The notes: a model not told the origin generated them from the letters alone. 64,000 nt of DNA from Choricystis sp. odSpoLacu1 (GCA_958009055.1 OY253662.1:310001-374000), one strand, 5' to 3'. Counted from the stretch's first letter, positions 46,325-55,810 are shown. Program-made: numbers and translations.

Positions 46325-47546
46325 ATGAGCGGTCCCCCGCCTGGTGCGTAGGCCAGACTGGTTCACACTCGCGCCTCGGCAGGCGTGGGGGGCGTGCACG
46401 TGCCTGTGTGTGTGGCCTGCCTTTTCGCGACCGCGCCCGCAATTGGCACCCGCCGGGCGCCGGATGCTGGGCCCCCACACGCGCCTGCGGCCCCCTGGCT
46501 CCCCCTCGGCCGCCTGTTGCGGCTGCGTGAGCATGCACTGTATGCACAGCTGGGGCCGGAGAGTGGGAGCAAGCGTGTGGGAGGCGCTCGCACGCACAAC
46601 ACTCGCCACCTCGCCTCGCTCCGCTCACCCTCCACTTCCTACTTCCCACACACCCACAGGCTACCCCGGCGCCGGCCCAGGCGCCTACCCCAACTACAAC
46701 CCCTACGCCGGCCGCGCCCCCGCCGGCCCCGCCTACGGCGCGCCCGCGCCTCCGGGAGGGTTTGGCGGCCCCGCGGCCGCCGCTGCTTTCGGCAAGCCCG
46801 ACGCGGCCACCTTCTTCAACGTCGACCTGGAGGCTCAACAAGCCGCCAACGCGGCCGCCTCCTTTTCCGAGCTGCGCGTGCGCAACGCGTTCATCGGTAA
46901 AGTGTTGACCGTCGTGTTTTGCCAGTTGATGGTCACCGTGGGCCTCGCCCTCACTTTCTACTATGTCGACCCCCTCCGCCTCTACGTCCGCCAAAACGCG
47001 TGGCCGTTCTACATGTCCATTGGGCTCACGTTTGGCCTGTTGATCGGCATGGCGTGCTCCGAGAAGTTGAGGCGGGTCTACCCCTACAACGTGTTGGCCC
47101 TCGTCGCCTTCACCCTCGTCATGGGCTTCCAAGTCGCCACCATCACGTCCTACTTTGACACGCAATCCGTCATGCTGGCCTTCATCGCCACCTGCTTCGT
47201 GGTGGCGGGGTGTGCTCTTATTGCTTTCTGCACCAAGATCGACATGACCAAGTACGCGGCGTACCTGTCGATCGCGGGCCTGGCCTTCATCGGGGTCGCC
47301 CTCCTCGCCGCTTTCTGGCCGTGGCGGGGGGGGACGCGCAACTGGACCATCATCGCCATCTCGTTTGTGGGGACGTTCCTGTTTTCGGCGTACCTCATAT
47401 TTGACCTGCAGTTGTTGGTGGGGGGGCGTACGCTGTCCATTGGTCCCGACGACTGGGTGTTTGCGTCCATCTCGATCTACCTGGACATCATCAACATCTT
47501 CCTGCAGTTGCTGCAGATCATTGCCATGTTCCAGAACAACAACTGA
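46325..47546 (+). CDS. TMBIM: TMBIM / Bax-inhibitor-1-like (lifeguard) membrane protein
   Basis: Seven-helix membrane protein of the BI-1/lifeguard superfamily (Ca2+ leak, cell-death suppression in ER or Golgi). Exon 1 46325-46343 (MSGPPPG), exon 2 46660-47546; 301 residues; stop TGA. N-terminus is Gly/Pro/Tyr-rich (YPGAGPGAYPNYNPYAGRAP), as in lifeguard/GRINA proteins. Core: RNAFIGKVLTVVFCQLMVTV, then LALVAFTLVMGFQVATITSY, a region TKIDMTKYAAYLSIAGLAFI, and a C-terminal FDLQLLVGGRTLSIGPDDWV followed by ASISIYLDIINIFLQLLQII, containing the paired acidic residues of the pH-sensing site. The intron is 316 bp, the longest in the neighbourhood. Confidence 0.94.
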
Positions 47547-47770
47547 AATGGATGTGAGGGAGAGAAGAGAGGGTGGGTGAAGAGAGGGTGGGTGAAGAGG
47601 GAGGCGTGCCCCCCTCCCTGGCTTGACCCCTCAACACCCCCCCAAAACGCACACACACGCGACGCCTACGAGCGCCCAAATCCTTTTTCGTTTTGTTATC
47701 ATCGCACATGTTTCTTTCTTCTTTACCTTTCAACCAACCCCATTAAAATTGATCGCACCCCGCTCTCTCC

Positions 47771-48812
47771 TCACACGCGCCCACGCCCGTGCCCAGCCGG
47801 GGTGCGCCCCCGCCCCCGCCCCGCAGCAGCCCCCGTGGACGCGGACGCGCGGGTGGGGGAGCGGGCGGCCGCCGACTTGTGGCGAGACGGCGACGCGGGA
47901 GGCGGCGGGGCGGGGGAGGCGGCAGGCGGCGCGGCAGCCGGCGGCGACGGCGCCGCCGGGGCCTCCTGCACCGCGTCCACGGCGGGTGGGGCGTCATCTT
48001 GAGCCACCGCGGGCGCATCGATCCCGCCCTGGCCGGCCGCGGGCGCGTCCTCACTGTCCGCGCTCTTGGCCGCGGCCGCCGCGGCGGCCACTGCCTCCCG
48101 CTCCAGCACGCCGTATTCAGCCACCCGGTCCGCCAGCAACCCCGCCGCCGGGCCCGCCACCCTCTCAAACGCGTCCCTGGACAGGGCCAGCAGGCGGGCG
48201 GGGCCGTCGACGGCACGGACAGTCGCAGCGCGCGTCGCGCCGCGGCCGCCGCTGCCCAGCAGGCCCACCTCCCCAAACCAGCCGCCGGGAGCGACGCGGG
48301 TCACAGCCTTGGTAACGCCGTCGGGGAGCACGCGCACGCACTCCAGGGTGCCGGCGGCGACTATGTACATGCGGCCGCCGTCGGCGGAGAGTAAATCGCC
48401 CTGGCTCACCACCGCCTCCCCTTCAGCCACGTCGACGGGTGTGACACAGTCAGCGACCGCGGCGCGAGCATCCGGGTCCATTCCAGCCAGCAGGGGGGCG
48501 CCGTCCAGGGCGGTCGCGACCGCGGTGCGGCGGGCGGCGGACGCGGCGTGCAGCGTAGCCGCAAACGAGGGGCGTGCCACCGCCCACAGCGTGCCGGCCG
48601 TGGCGGCCGTCACGGTGGCGGCGCGCGGGGTACCGTGCAGCAGGGCCAGTTCGCCAAAGGCGCCCGAGTGGGCGTAGGTGGCGACGGTGGTGCGGGTGGG
48701 GGGAGTGGCGGACGCTCCGCCACCACCACCACCACCAGCCCCCCCAGTCGCTTTGGTGGCGACAAAGGTGCCGCGCTCCACGACGTAGAAGTTGTCGCCT
48801 TCATCGCCCTCG
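47771..48812 (-). CDS. PKA regulatory-subunit-like cyclic-nucleotide-binding protein (5' end not found)
   Basis: Two tandem cNMP-binding domains. The exon starting at 48812 opens with EGDEGDNFYVVERGTF, then a Gly-rich loop and AFGELALLHGTPRAATVTAA, a phosphate-binding cassette typical of PKA regulatory subunits. Domain B has EGEAVVSQGD, GGWFGEVGLLGSGGRGATRA and a C-terminal Ala/Pro-rich tail ending RGRGRTPAGHGRGRV. Stop TGA. The first half of domain A, the dimerisation domain and the pseudosubstrate site are missing: no ATG-headed exon that fits was found upstream before the divergent gene at 49365, and the 22-bp tandem repeats lie there. The gene may be truncated, or its first exon may be unrecognisable. 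Confidence 0.78.
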
Positions 48813-49036
48813 CTGTGTGTGTGATGGAGTGTGGGTGGGGTTGGGCAATGCAGTGAACGGGTGAAGAGTTGAAAGATGAAAAACAATGCAGCCCCTGATT
48901 CGCCTTCTTTTTCTGTCTCCTCCTTTTTTCCTCCTCTTCTCCCGCAGGTTTGAAGTTCAGCCTTGACGCTAGCCAGCAGGGAGGGAGGAGTGGGTAGCCC
49001 CCTTGCCAGCACGCCGTCAACCGCGGCGGCGTCAGT

Positions 49037-49134
49037 CGCGTCGGCCGCCCCACACTTTCGCGTCGGCCGCCCCACACTTTCGCGTCGGCCGCCCCACACT
49101 TTCGCGTCGGCCGCCCCACACTTTCGCGTCGGCC
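49037..49134. repeat. 22-bp tandem repeat, 4.5 copies
   Basis: Unit cgcgtcggccgccccacacttt (shown in two parts: cgcgtcggccgcccc + acacttt) repeats perfectly at 49037, 49059, 49081 and 49103, with a partial copy from 49125. The 22-bp period is not a multiple of three, so it is unlikely to be coding. It sits upstream of the PKA-R-like exon and between two divergent genes. Confidence 0.9.
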
Positions 49135-49364
49135 TTTTGTTGGCGTGGTTGGGCCTGTCAAGTTGAGCTGGGGGGCGGGGGCGGGCCCTGTGTGTCGGCC
49201 ACCTCAGCGACACGTGAGGAACCGCACACACGTGTGTGCAGCAAGGGAGAGGGGGGCGGCTGAGCCTGTTTTGAGTAGTTTGCAAAAACAGTATTATTTC
49301 AAAAAAGACTTCCCCGTGCCGTCGACCCCTTTTGCACCCTTCCCACCCCCTAAATATCCCCGCC

Positions 49365-50872
49365 ATGAAAGCTTCGGGTGCGATGAAGGGGTGGAAGGAC
49401 CAAAGGGAGTGACCGTGAGCGGGCAAGGCGGCTTTCCCGCTCAAACTGAAAGGGGGAAGCCGCACATGGCGACAATGCAAGGCGGGCTCGGCGCCCGACA
49501 AACGCACCCCTTCCCATACCCTCACCCCCACAGCGTGCGTGTTGTTTGTAATGATGGCGGCGACTGCGTCTGCGCAGACGGTGAGTCGATAAAAGGGTGT
49601 TGTCTTGGCCTCCAAAGCTGTGCGCGCGCGCGCGCATTTCGAGCGCAATGGGGCGCGCGCGCGCAATACCCTGCACACAGCACGCGCGCCCCTCGCGCCA
49701 GCGCGCCCGCCGCACGGCTCCCTGCTCAGCCCTTGCAGAGGCATGGCGACTGTGCGATCAAACGGTTTTGTGGTTTTGCGTCGGGGGCCTGACAAACCCC
49801 CCTCTCTCTTCAGCCGCTCCTGTCCTCCAAACTGTCGTCCGCCGCCGCCACGGTCAACTCCACCAAGCGCGCCACGCTCGCAGTTGCCCGCCTCAAGGTG
49901 GGCGCCTTCGTCAAGCCCAACGCGACTGCCACCCGGTTCACGGGCACCATCACCTGCTACACCGACCCCGCCACCGGGTTGGTGGCGGGCGTGCAGCTGG
50001 GCAGCGCGCCCGCGCTCTGCTCCACCGACGGCACGCCTCGCTCGTTGACCGTCCCCGCTGACGGCGCCATCGTGGGCGTCATCGCCACTGTCGACCCCAA
50101 GACCGCCCTGCTGGGGCAGCTGACGCTGAAGATTGAGTCGCCGACCGCGTCTGCGTCCATCGTCACGTGCGGCGGCAGCGTGGGTGGCGTTCCTGTGGAC
50201 GCGCTGCCCAAGCTGACCGCCCTGGCGTCGCTGGGTGGGTCGTGCGGGCAGCTTTCGGCGGCCGGCCGCCGCCGTGCGCTGGCGGCGGGCGTCGCGATCG
50301 ACGCTGCCACTCTGACCGTGACTGCCGCGCCGCTCTCCGCGGCCACCGGGGCCACCGGGACTGTCAGTGGTCCTGTGACGCTGCTGTCCAACCTGTTGTC
50401 GACTGCGGCGCAGCTGACGGCGGGCGCCTATGGCCTCGCTGTCGGCTTTAAATCCGGGGTCGCCTTCACCACCGCCGCCTCTCCCGTCACCATCAACACT
50501 GTCGTCCTGCCGCTGGCATACACAACCGCGGCCGGCTCCTGCACGGTGTCCATCCAGACGTTGGCGGGTGGTTTGCCGACCGGCACGATCGTCGGCGCGG
50601 CTGTGACGCGGCCGGTGACCACCCTGTTCAGCACGGCAACCACGCTCGTCTCCTTTGACGGCCTGGGCGCGGCCGTGGCTGCATCCACTCAGTACACGTT
50701 TGTTGTCACCTGCGACGCGTTGATGTACTGGATGGCCGCCCCGACCAACCCGCCTCCGACGACCTTTTCTGGACCGTTCACGGCGGGCAACCTCGTGCTG
50801 GACCAGGGGAGCGGCTGGGCCGTGGGCAGCCCTATAAATCTTTACGGCGTGCAGTTTCAGATCACATCGTGA
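49365..50872 (+). CDS. secreted protein of unknown function
   Basis: Not recognised. Exons 49365-49377, 49534-49580 and 49814-50872 join to 372 residues; stop TGA. The spliced N-terminus MKASACVLFVMMAATASAQT is a textbook signal peptide that only appears after splicing both short exons, supporting the model. The mature protein is Ser/Thr/Ala/Val-rich with few charges and alternating beta-like segments (TRFTGTITCYTDPATGLVAG, LGQLTLKIESPTASASIVTC), six or so Cys and a C-terminal VGSPINLYGVQFQITS, resembling extracellular beta-sandwich proteins. An internal RRRALAAGV (residues about 170) is a dibasic stretch like those in the repeat proteins downstream. A TAAATAT motif lies 12 bp before the ATG. 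Confidence 0.72.
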
Positions 50873-50929
50873 GAGGAAAGCGGAGGGCTGGCTTTGAGCG
50901 CGGGCCATCGAGGCGGGGGGGAAGAGAAG

Positions 50930-51220
50930 AAAAGGCATTGCCTGTTTTGGGCTGCCCTTTTGGAAAACAGTGGTGGGTGTGACGCCCACCACCCCAGAAT
51001 CCAGAGCTTGAGGAAACTGGGGCAAGAGCGGCGTGTTTGCCCAAGCTCTGGCCCCGCTGCGAGACATCACGACACACCAAAAGCCCTCAACTTCCCAAAA
51101 GTATGGGGGCCGCGAACCCAAAATTCCCCAAAACCAAACGTAATGCCTGAATGCCCTGGGTCCCGAAGCAGGGCGCGGCGTGGCGCCCTGTGGTGCTTCC
51201 CGCGACGGGCGTGTAAATAG
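50930..51220. repeat. cluster of inverted repeats (possible hairpins)
   Basis: Several short inverted repeats in about 290 bp: CCAGAGCTTG (51001-51010) with CAAGCTCTGG (51042-51051), nested GGGCAA (51020-51025) with TTGCCC (51037-51042); GGTGGG with CCCACC near 50970-50995; CAGGGCGC with GCGCCCTG near 51173-51195. The stretch is less GC-rich than its neighbours. It could be a terminator/3' UTR structure or a mobile-element remnant. Confidence 0.5.
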
Positions 51221-51345
51221 TCTCACTGGGCCCGACTGAATAGTCTGTCGCTGTTGTCAAAAGCTGAACAGAGAAAATGAAGCTTTTGTTTTTCAGTGGG
51301 GGCGACGAAAAAAAACTCCTCTTCCCCCCACCCCGCTTTCACCAG

Positions 51346-52322
51346 GAAGCACGCTGCGTCCCCCGTACTATAGGAGCGTCGAGTTTGACTGCACTGTGCA
51401 CCCGGTTTCTGGCAAACCGGGCGCACTGCAGCCGTTTGATGACCTGCGTGCCGGCATTCGCTCCATCCTGGCGTGTGGCGTGTACCGGGCCCGCCCCGTG
51501 GTGATGTTTTCTGATGGTCAGAACAAAACCAAATACGTTCTCATGCCTTTCCCTCTGCTTCAAGCTTTGCCCTCCGGCAACTTCTTCCTGCCCGAACGCA
51601 TCGACCTGCAAGCCCTTTTGTTAAACATGGCCATGCCCCGCGCAGTCGACGATACCCTCACCAGGGCAGCCCGCACGATCCAACTCATGATCCTCGAAGG
51701 CCCGCCCCTCATCAACCACCGCAACACGTGCCAACCCGACGTTCTGCGCCTGCATGCAGCGCCGACTGTGACGCGGCGTCTTTGCACTTGAAAAGCCGGG
51801 TTGCTGGCGTGCGTTGAGCAGGTACAGGACAGCAAACCCGTGCCTCACCATCTTGACGACGATAGGGCTAAAGCTGGAGACCAAGCCTCGACCGTGCGAT
51901 TGGAATGGACCGACATTAAGGAGGCCATCTCCAACGCGGGCGTGGCGCCCGGGGCCTTGTTCGAAATTCGGCCGGCCGACCCTTCGCTGGTGCCCCACCC
52001 CGACCTGCGCCTCTCCCCCGACAAGGAGAACCTGCCCGCGGTCGTGCTCATTGCACGCAGTGAGCAGACCTTCCGCCCTCAAGCGTACGAGATGGTACGT
52101 GATTTCATGGTGGAGCAGCGCGATGCTGTCGCGCGCTTGGCTGCCGCGATGGAAGACCACATTGTGGGGTTTGCCGACCAACGCGACGTGTGGGCTGACT
52201 TTGCGCCGAACCCAGAGCTGGCTCCAGATCAGGCTGCTGAGGAGCAAGCGAGACAGTGTCGGGAGCTGCAAGACGAGTTGCACGCCGTGGTGGAGAGGCT
52301 TGGATTTTTGGAGGGTGTGTGA
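51346..52322 (+). CDS. unknown protein carrying the 'DQQR' module, interrupted by in-frame TGA
   Basis: Not recognised. One frame runs from about 51346 (after a CACCAG acceptor-like site; PPYYRSVEFDCTVHPVSGKP) to TGA at 52320-52322, broken only by a TGA at 51789-51791. Part 1 has globular character: DDLRAGIRSILACGVYRARP, LMPFPLLQALPSGNFFLPER, TLTRAARTIQLMILEG. Part 2 has TVRLEWTDIKEAISNAGVAP, PDLRLSPDKENLPAVVLIAR and the C-terminal module FMVEQRDAVARLAAAMEDHI...FADQRD, which recurs at 56290-56520. A 54-nt GT-AG intron (51768-51821) would remove the TGA in frame. No start codon or first exon could be fixed. A decayed gene is equally possible. Confidence 0.5.
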
Positions 52323-52437
52323 TGACACAACCCTTTCCCCCTCTTTATTTGTGCAAACCCCCCTCCCCACTCGGTGCACCGCGTCAGAAAGACCGCGCCT
52401 GAATCAACACCACCGCGACAAAAAAACACACACCCTC

Positions 52438-53397
52438 TCACTTGCCGGCCGCAGCCGCCGATGACACCGACCCGCCGCCGCCAAAGAAAGGGGCACCACC
52501 GCCGCCGCCGCCCTTGACGCCTTCCAGACGGCGCCCCACAGCCACGGTGGAGGTGGAAGAGTACAGGGAGGCGGCCGCCCCGGCAGCCGCCCCGGGGATA
52601 GCCGACGTGGTGGACACGCCGCCGCCGCCAGACGCGGCGCCCGCGGCCGTGCCGCCGCCGCCGTTGTTGCCGCCCCAGCCGCCCTTCTGCGACAGCTTGC
52701 GCCCGTTCACAGCGACGGTGGAGGAGGACCCGCCCAGGCCAGACGCGGCGCCAGCAGCGGCCGCACCGCCGCCGATGTTGCCGCCGTGGTGCTGCTCAAG
52801 GCGGCGCCCGTTGACGGCGACAGTGGAGGACGACCCGCCGAAACCAGAGGCGGCGCCCGCGGCCGTGCCGCCGCCGCCGTTGTTGCCGCCCCAGCCGCCC
52901 TTCTGCGACAGCTTGCGCCCGTTCACAGCGACGGTGGAGGAGGACCCGCCCAGGCCAGACGCGGCGCCAGCAGCGGCCGCACCGCCGCCGATGTTGCCGC
53001 CGTGGTGCTGCTCAAGGCGGCGCCCGTTGACGGCGACAGTGGAGGACGACCCGCCGAAACCAGAGGCGGCGCCCGCGGCGGCAGCACCACCGCCATTGTT
53101 GCCACCCCAGCCGGCCTTTTGCGACAGCTTGCGGCCGACGGCGGCCGTGGTGGAGGTGCCCCCGATGCCGCCGGCAGCGCCAGCGGCCGCGCCGCCGCCG
53201 CCCATGTTGCCGCCGTGGTGTTGTTCCAGCTTGCGCCCCACAGCAGCGGTCGTGGACGTGCCCCCGAGGCCGCCCGCGGCGCCAGCGGCCGCGCCGCCGC
53301 CGCCGTTGTTGCCGCCCCAACCGCCGCCACCCGCGGCAAAGGCGGAGGCGGACAGCAGGGACGCAGCCAGGGTGAGGGCCACCAGGGTGCGGGACAT
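52438..53397 (-). CDS. secreted Gly/Ala/Ser tandem-repeat protein with dibasic motifs
   Basis: 319 residues, single exon, stop TGA. Signal peptide MSRTLVALTLAASLLSASAF then AAGGGGWGGNNGGGG. The rest is built from alternating blocks of about 36 residues: GG(W/N)GGNNGGG or EQHHGGN(M/I)GGG, then AAAAGAASG(L/F)GGSSST, then VAVNG-R-(R/K)-L-(E/S)-Q. Eight GRRL/GRKL sites occur, alternating LEQHHGG and LSQKGGWGG, and the final one is GRRLEGVKGGGGGGAPFFGG. Each dibasic site could be a processing site for a kexin-like protease, releasing repeated His- or Trp-containing peptides, or these may be cell-wall cross-linking units (inference). A TATAAAA box (53514-53520) lies about 117 bp upstream of the ATG. 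The opposite strand is an open Pro-rich frame, rejected as a shadow. Confidence 0.75.
   Translation of the reverse strand: MSRTLVALTLAASLLSASAFAAGGGGWGGNNGGGGAAAGAAGGLGGTSTTAAVGRKLEQHHGGNMGGGGAAAGAAGGIGGTSTTAAVGRKLSQKAGWGGNNGGGAAAAGAASGFGGSSSTVAVNGRRLEQHHGGNIGGGAAAAGAASGLGGSSSTVAVNGRKLSQKGGWGGNNGGGGTAAGAASGFGGSSSTVAVNGRRLEQHHGGNIGGGAAAAGAASGLGGSSSTVAVNGRKLSQKGGWGGNNGGGGTAAGAASGGGGVSTTSAIPGAAAGAAASLYSSTSTVAVGRRLEGVKGGGGGGAPFFGGGGSVSSAAAAGK
52634..53075 (-). repeat. 216-bp internal tandem duplication
   Basis: Two practically identical 216-bp units (72 codons) lie next to each other inside the secreted repeat protein gene; for example the sequence gcccttctgcgacagcttgc occurs at 52681 and again at 52897. 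Each unit encodes one HHGGNIGG block and one KGGWGGNN block, so the duplication adds two processing-type sites in frame. Confidence 0.85.
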
Positions 53398-53513
53398 GGT
53401 GTGTGTGGGTGAGGGTGTGGGTGTGGGGAGAGGGGGCTGTGTTCGAGCTTGAGGGGGGTCGAACACAGAAGAAAAAGCGTGCGAGTTGTGAGGAATTATG
53501 GCGTTCGCGCCGA

Positions 53514-53520
53514 TTTTATA
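53514..53520 (-). promoter_or_regulatory. TATA box of the secreted repeat protein gene
   Basis: TATAAAA on the minus strand, 117 bp before the ATG at 53397, embedded in GC-rich DNA. It is one of the few clear TATA boxes in the window, consistent with a strongly or inducibly expressed gene (inference). Confidence 0.6.
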
Positions 53521-53937
53521 GCCAAAAACAGGGGCGAAAACGGCCGAGGCGCGCGCGTTAAGCACGCCTGCCGACAAGAGTGGCGGTTAGCGCCCCCCTG
53601 GTGTCGGCCCCCCCGCCCAACGCGCACACTGCTCAATCCGACGCGCGTCGTGCTGGCGCCGGGGCGTGGGTGGGGGCGGATGCAGGCTCGCGGGCGATCA
53701 GTGGGCGCGTGATGACGCTCAACCCTGCGACGCTGGCCCCGTTTTCACACCGACTGCGGCCGAGGGAAAGCTGTGGACTTCACAGTGACGCGTGGTGGTG
53801 GTGGGGGACGCGGAGACTGGGGGCAAGGGACTTTGTTGCTGCACAAAAATGGTAAAACACACACCCGTCGCCAAAACGTGGGAAGTTTGACCGTCCACCG
53901 CCCCACCTCCACGCCCTCTCTCCCTCCCACACACAAC

Positions 53938-54465
53938 ATGCCCCGCCCTCGCGCCCTGCCACCCTTGCCCACGCTCACACCCGACGATCCACACGCCACG
54001 GAACACGATCGGGTGCGCGCAGCCGCATCGCTAGCGGCCGATCTGGTCATCGCGTCGGAAGCCGCAGAAGCAACCGCCCGCGCCGACGAAGTCAGCCAGC
54101 TGGCCGATCACATTAAGAAAGCGCAGCAGGCGGCGGCCAGCACGCACGCTGCGAGGCTCGCGGCCGAGCGCGCAGCGCTGGCAGCGGGTGTGCCGGAAGC
54201 TTGGGACCTAGCGGCCAACGCGGCCAGCGTGGAGGCTGCCCTGGTAAAACAGTGTGAGTCAGGCACCCAGCTGGCGTGGGCGCTGGCCACACTGGCCCAG
54301 GAGAGCGCGCAGCGCGCGGTGGACGCGCGCGCGGCGGCGCGCGCTTTCGATCAAGCCGACCAGGAACGCTGGGCCGCGGCCCAAGCCCGGGCACAGGCAG
54401 AGCGTGAGACAGGGGTGTGGTTGGAGGAGATGACGACAGCGGTGGAGAGTGGGGGTGGAGAGTGA
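53938..54465 (+). CDS. Ala-rich coiled-coil protein, function unknown
   Basis: Not recognised. 175 residues, single exon, stop TGA. After a Pro-rich start (MPRPRALPPLPTLTPDDPHA) the protein is almost wholly alpha-helical with Ala at core positions and many Glu/Gln/Arg (RAAASLAADLVIASEAAEAT, QLADHIKKAQQAAASTHAAR, RALAFDQADQERWAA-like stretch), a coiled-coil or helical bundle. No signal peptide or membrane segment. Its location between the two related secreted repeat genes makes a shared role possible but unproven. Confidence 0.55.
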   Translation: MPRPRALPPLPTLTPDDPHATEHDRVRAAASLAADLVIASEAAEATARADEVSQLADHIKKAQQAAASTHAARLAAERAALAAGVPEAWDLAANAASVEAALVKQCESGTQLAWALATLAQESAQRAVDARAAARAFDQADQERWAAAQARAQAERETGVWLEEMTTAVESGGGE

Positions 54466-54931
54466 GGCGAAGGAGGCGTGGTGCGGGTGAGAGAGGGGTG
54501 TGTAGGATGATGGGGTGTGGGGGGGTGTGGGGCTTCCAGGGGGTCCACCCCCCCACCACTGCCACCGTGCATAGTAAATGTCATGTTGAGTGACGCCAGT
54601 GTCAGCTGGTGTGTCAATGACGGCTGTTTCTGTGTTTTTTTGCTGCCTGGGACGGTTCCCCCCCTGGAAGCCGCCCTCCACCACCTCAACCACGCCTCTC
54701 CCGCCATCGCGCTGCCTGGCTACGCTGCGTCTGAGGTCTACCGTGTTGGCTTTGATCACAGCGCGTGCCCCTGGGCGCACGTTTTGGTGGCGGGAGAAAA
54801 AACACGCTCCAAACAAAACCCGCGGCGGCGTTTTTTTTCAATCACTTTTCACTCTTTTTCATTTCCACCCACCCCGCCGTCGTCGTCCCGTCTCCAAACC
54901 GTTCGTCACCCCCCACCGACACACACCGAGC
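54466..54931. other. intergenic region before the second repeat protein gene
   Basis: About 465 bp with several reading-frame stops on both strands; A/T-rich around 54780-54860 with T8 and CTTTT tracts, which may be the core promoter of the downstream gene. A CCCACCGACACACACCGAG tract precedes the ATG. No gene recognised. Confidence 0.4.
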
Positions 54932-55810
54932 ATGTCCCGACTACTGGCCCTCGTGTTCGCCGCCCTCATCCTGGCCGCCGCGCCTGCTGCCCGCGCTGCT
55001 GCCGCCGCGTCGTCGTCCGCGTCCCGTGGGTCGACTTCCACCACCGCCGCCGTGTCCGGCTCCCGCTCCGGCGGCCTGCTGCGCGGACGCGGCGGCCGCA
55101 ACCAAGGTGCGGCCGCGGGCGGCGCGTCCTCCGGCCCGGGGTCGTCGTCCACCGCCGCCGTCGGCGGCGGCGCCACCACGGGACGCCGCCTGGAAGCCGC
55201 CACCGGCGGCGCCTCCGCGTCCCGCGGCTCGACGTCTGTGACTGGCTCCGTCAGCGGCCAAGGCGGGTCGACGGGACTGGCGTCCAAGCTTCTGGGCGGT
55301 GGCAACCGCGGCGCGCGCGGCGCCGTTGCCGCGGGCGCGGCGTCGGGCGCCGGCTCCTCCTCCACCTCTGCGGTCGGCGGCTCCTCCTCCTCCAACAACC
55401 GCCGCATTGGTGGCGGCGGCTCCACCGGTGGCATCCCTGCCGCCGCTGGCGCGGCCGGCGGCTCTTCCGCCTCCACCGTCGCCGCCAACAGCGCGGGCCG
55501 CCGCCTGGCCGCCGCCGCGGGCAGCGCCTCCGCATCCCTGGGCTCCACGTCCGCCACTGGCTCCGTCAATGGCCAGGAGAGCGGCGCCTCCGGCCTGGGC
55601 AAGTTCCTTGGTGGCGGTGGCAACCGCGCGCGTGGTGCCGTTGCGGCGGGCGCGGCGTCGGGCGGCCGCTCCTCTACTTCTGCGGTCGGCACCTCCTCCT
55701 CCAACAACCACCGCATCGGGGGTGGCTCCACGGACGGCATCCCTGCGGCGGCGGGGGCGGCGGGCGGGTCGTCCGCGTCCACGGTGGCTGCCAACAGCGG
55801 CGGCCGTTGA
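54932..55810 (+). CDS. second secreted Gly/Ala/Ser-rich repeat protein with dibasic motifs
   Basis: 292 residues, single exon, stop TGA. Signal peptide MSRLLALVFAALILAAAPAA, sharing the MSR-L-AL start with the protein at 52438-53397. The mature part has two long imperfect repeats (about 54-residue blocks): GRRLEAATGGASASRGSTSV ... LLGGGNRGARGAVAAGAASG ... SSSSNNRRIGGGGSTGGIPA ... AAGAAGGSSASTVAANSAGR, then again GRRLAAAAGSASASLGSTSA and so on, ending SSASTVAANSGGR. The SSST(S/A)AV...GRRL pattern is shared with the first protein, so they are diverged paralogues. Ser/Thr density suggests heavy O-glycosylation; a cell-wall or matrix role, or peptide-precursor role, is inference. Confidence 0.72.
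   Translation: MSRLLALVFAALILAAAPAARAAAAASSSASRGSTSTTAAVSGSRSGGLLRGRGGRNQGAAAGGASSGPGSSSTAAVGGGATTGRRLEAATGGASASRGSTSVTGSVSGQGGSTGLASKLLGGGNRGARGAVAAGAASGAGSSSTSAVGGSSSSNNRRIGGGGSTGGIPAAAGAAGGSSASTVAANSAGRRLAAAAGSASASLGSTSATGSVNGQESGASGLGKFLGGGGNRARGAVAAGAASGGRSSTSAVGTSSSNNHRIGGGSTDGIPAAAGAAGGSSASTVAANSGGR

Noticed and set aside
48813..51226. Upstream continuation of the PKA-R-like open frame for 800 codons
   Set aside because: It runs through an intron acceptor, the 22-bp repeats and the antisense of a well-supported secreted protein gene; no family features are visible in it.
52442..53452. Long Pro/Ala-rich open frame on the plus strand opposite the secreted repeat protein
   Set aside because: It is the antisense of Gly/Ala codons; the minus strand has a signal peptide, TATA box and regular protein-level repeat, the plus frame has none.
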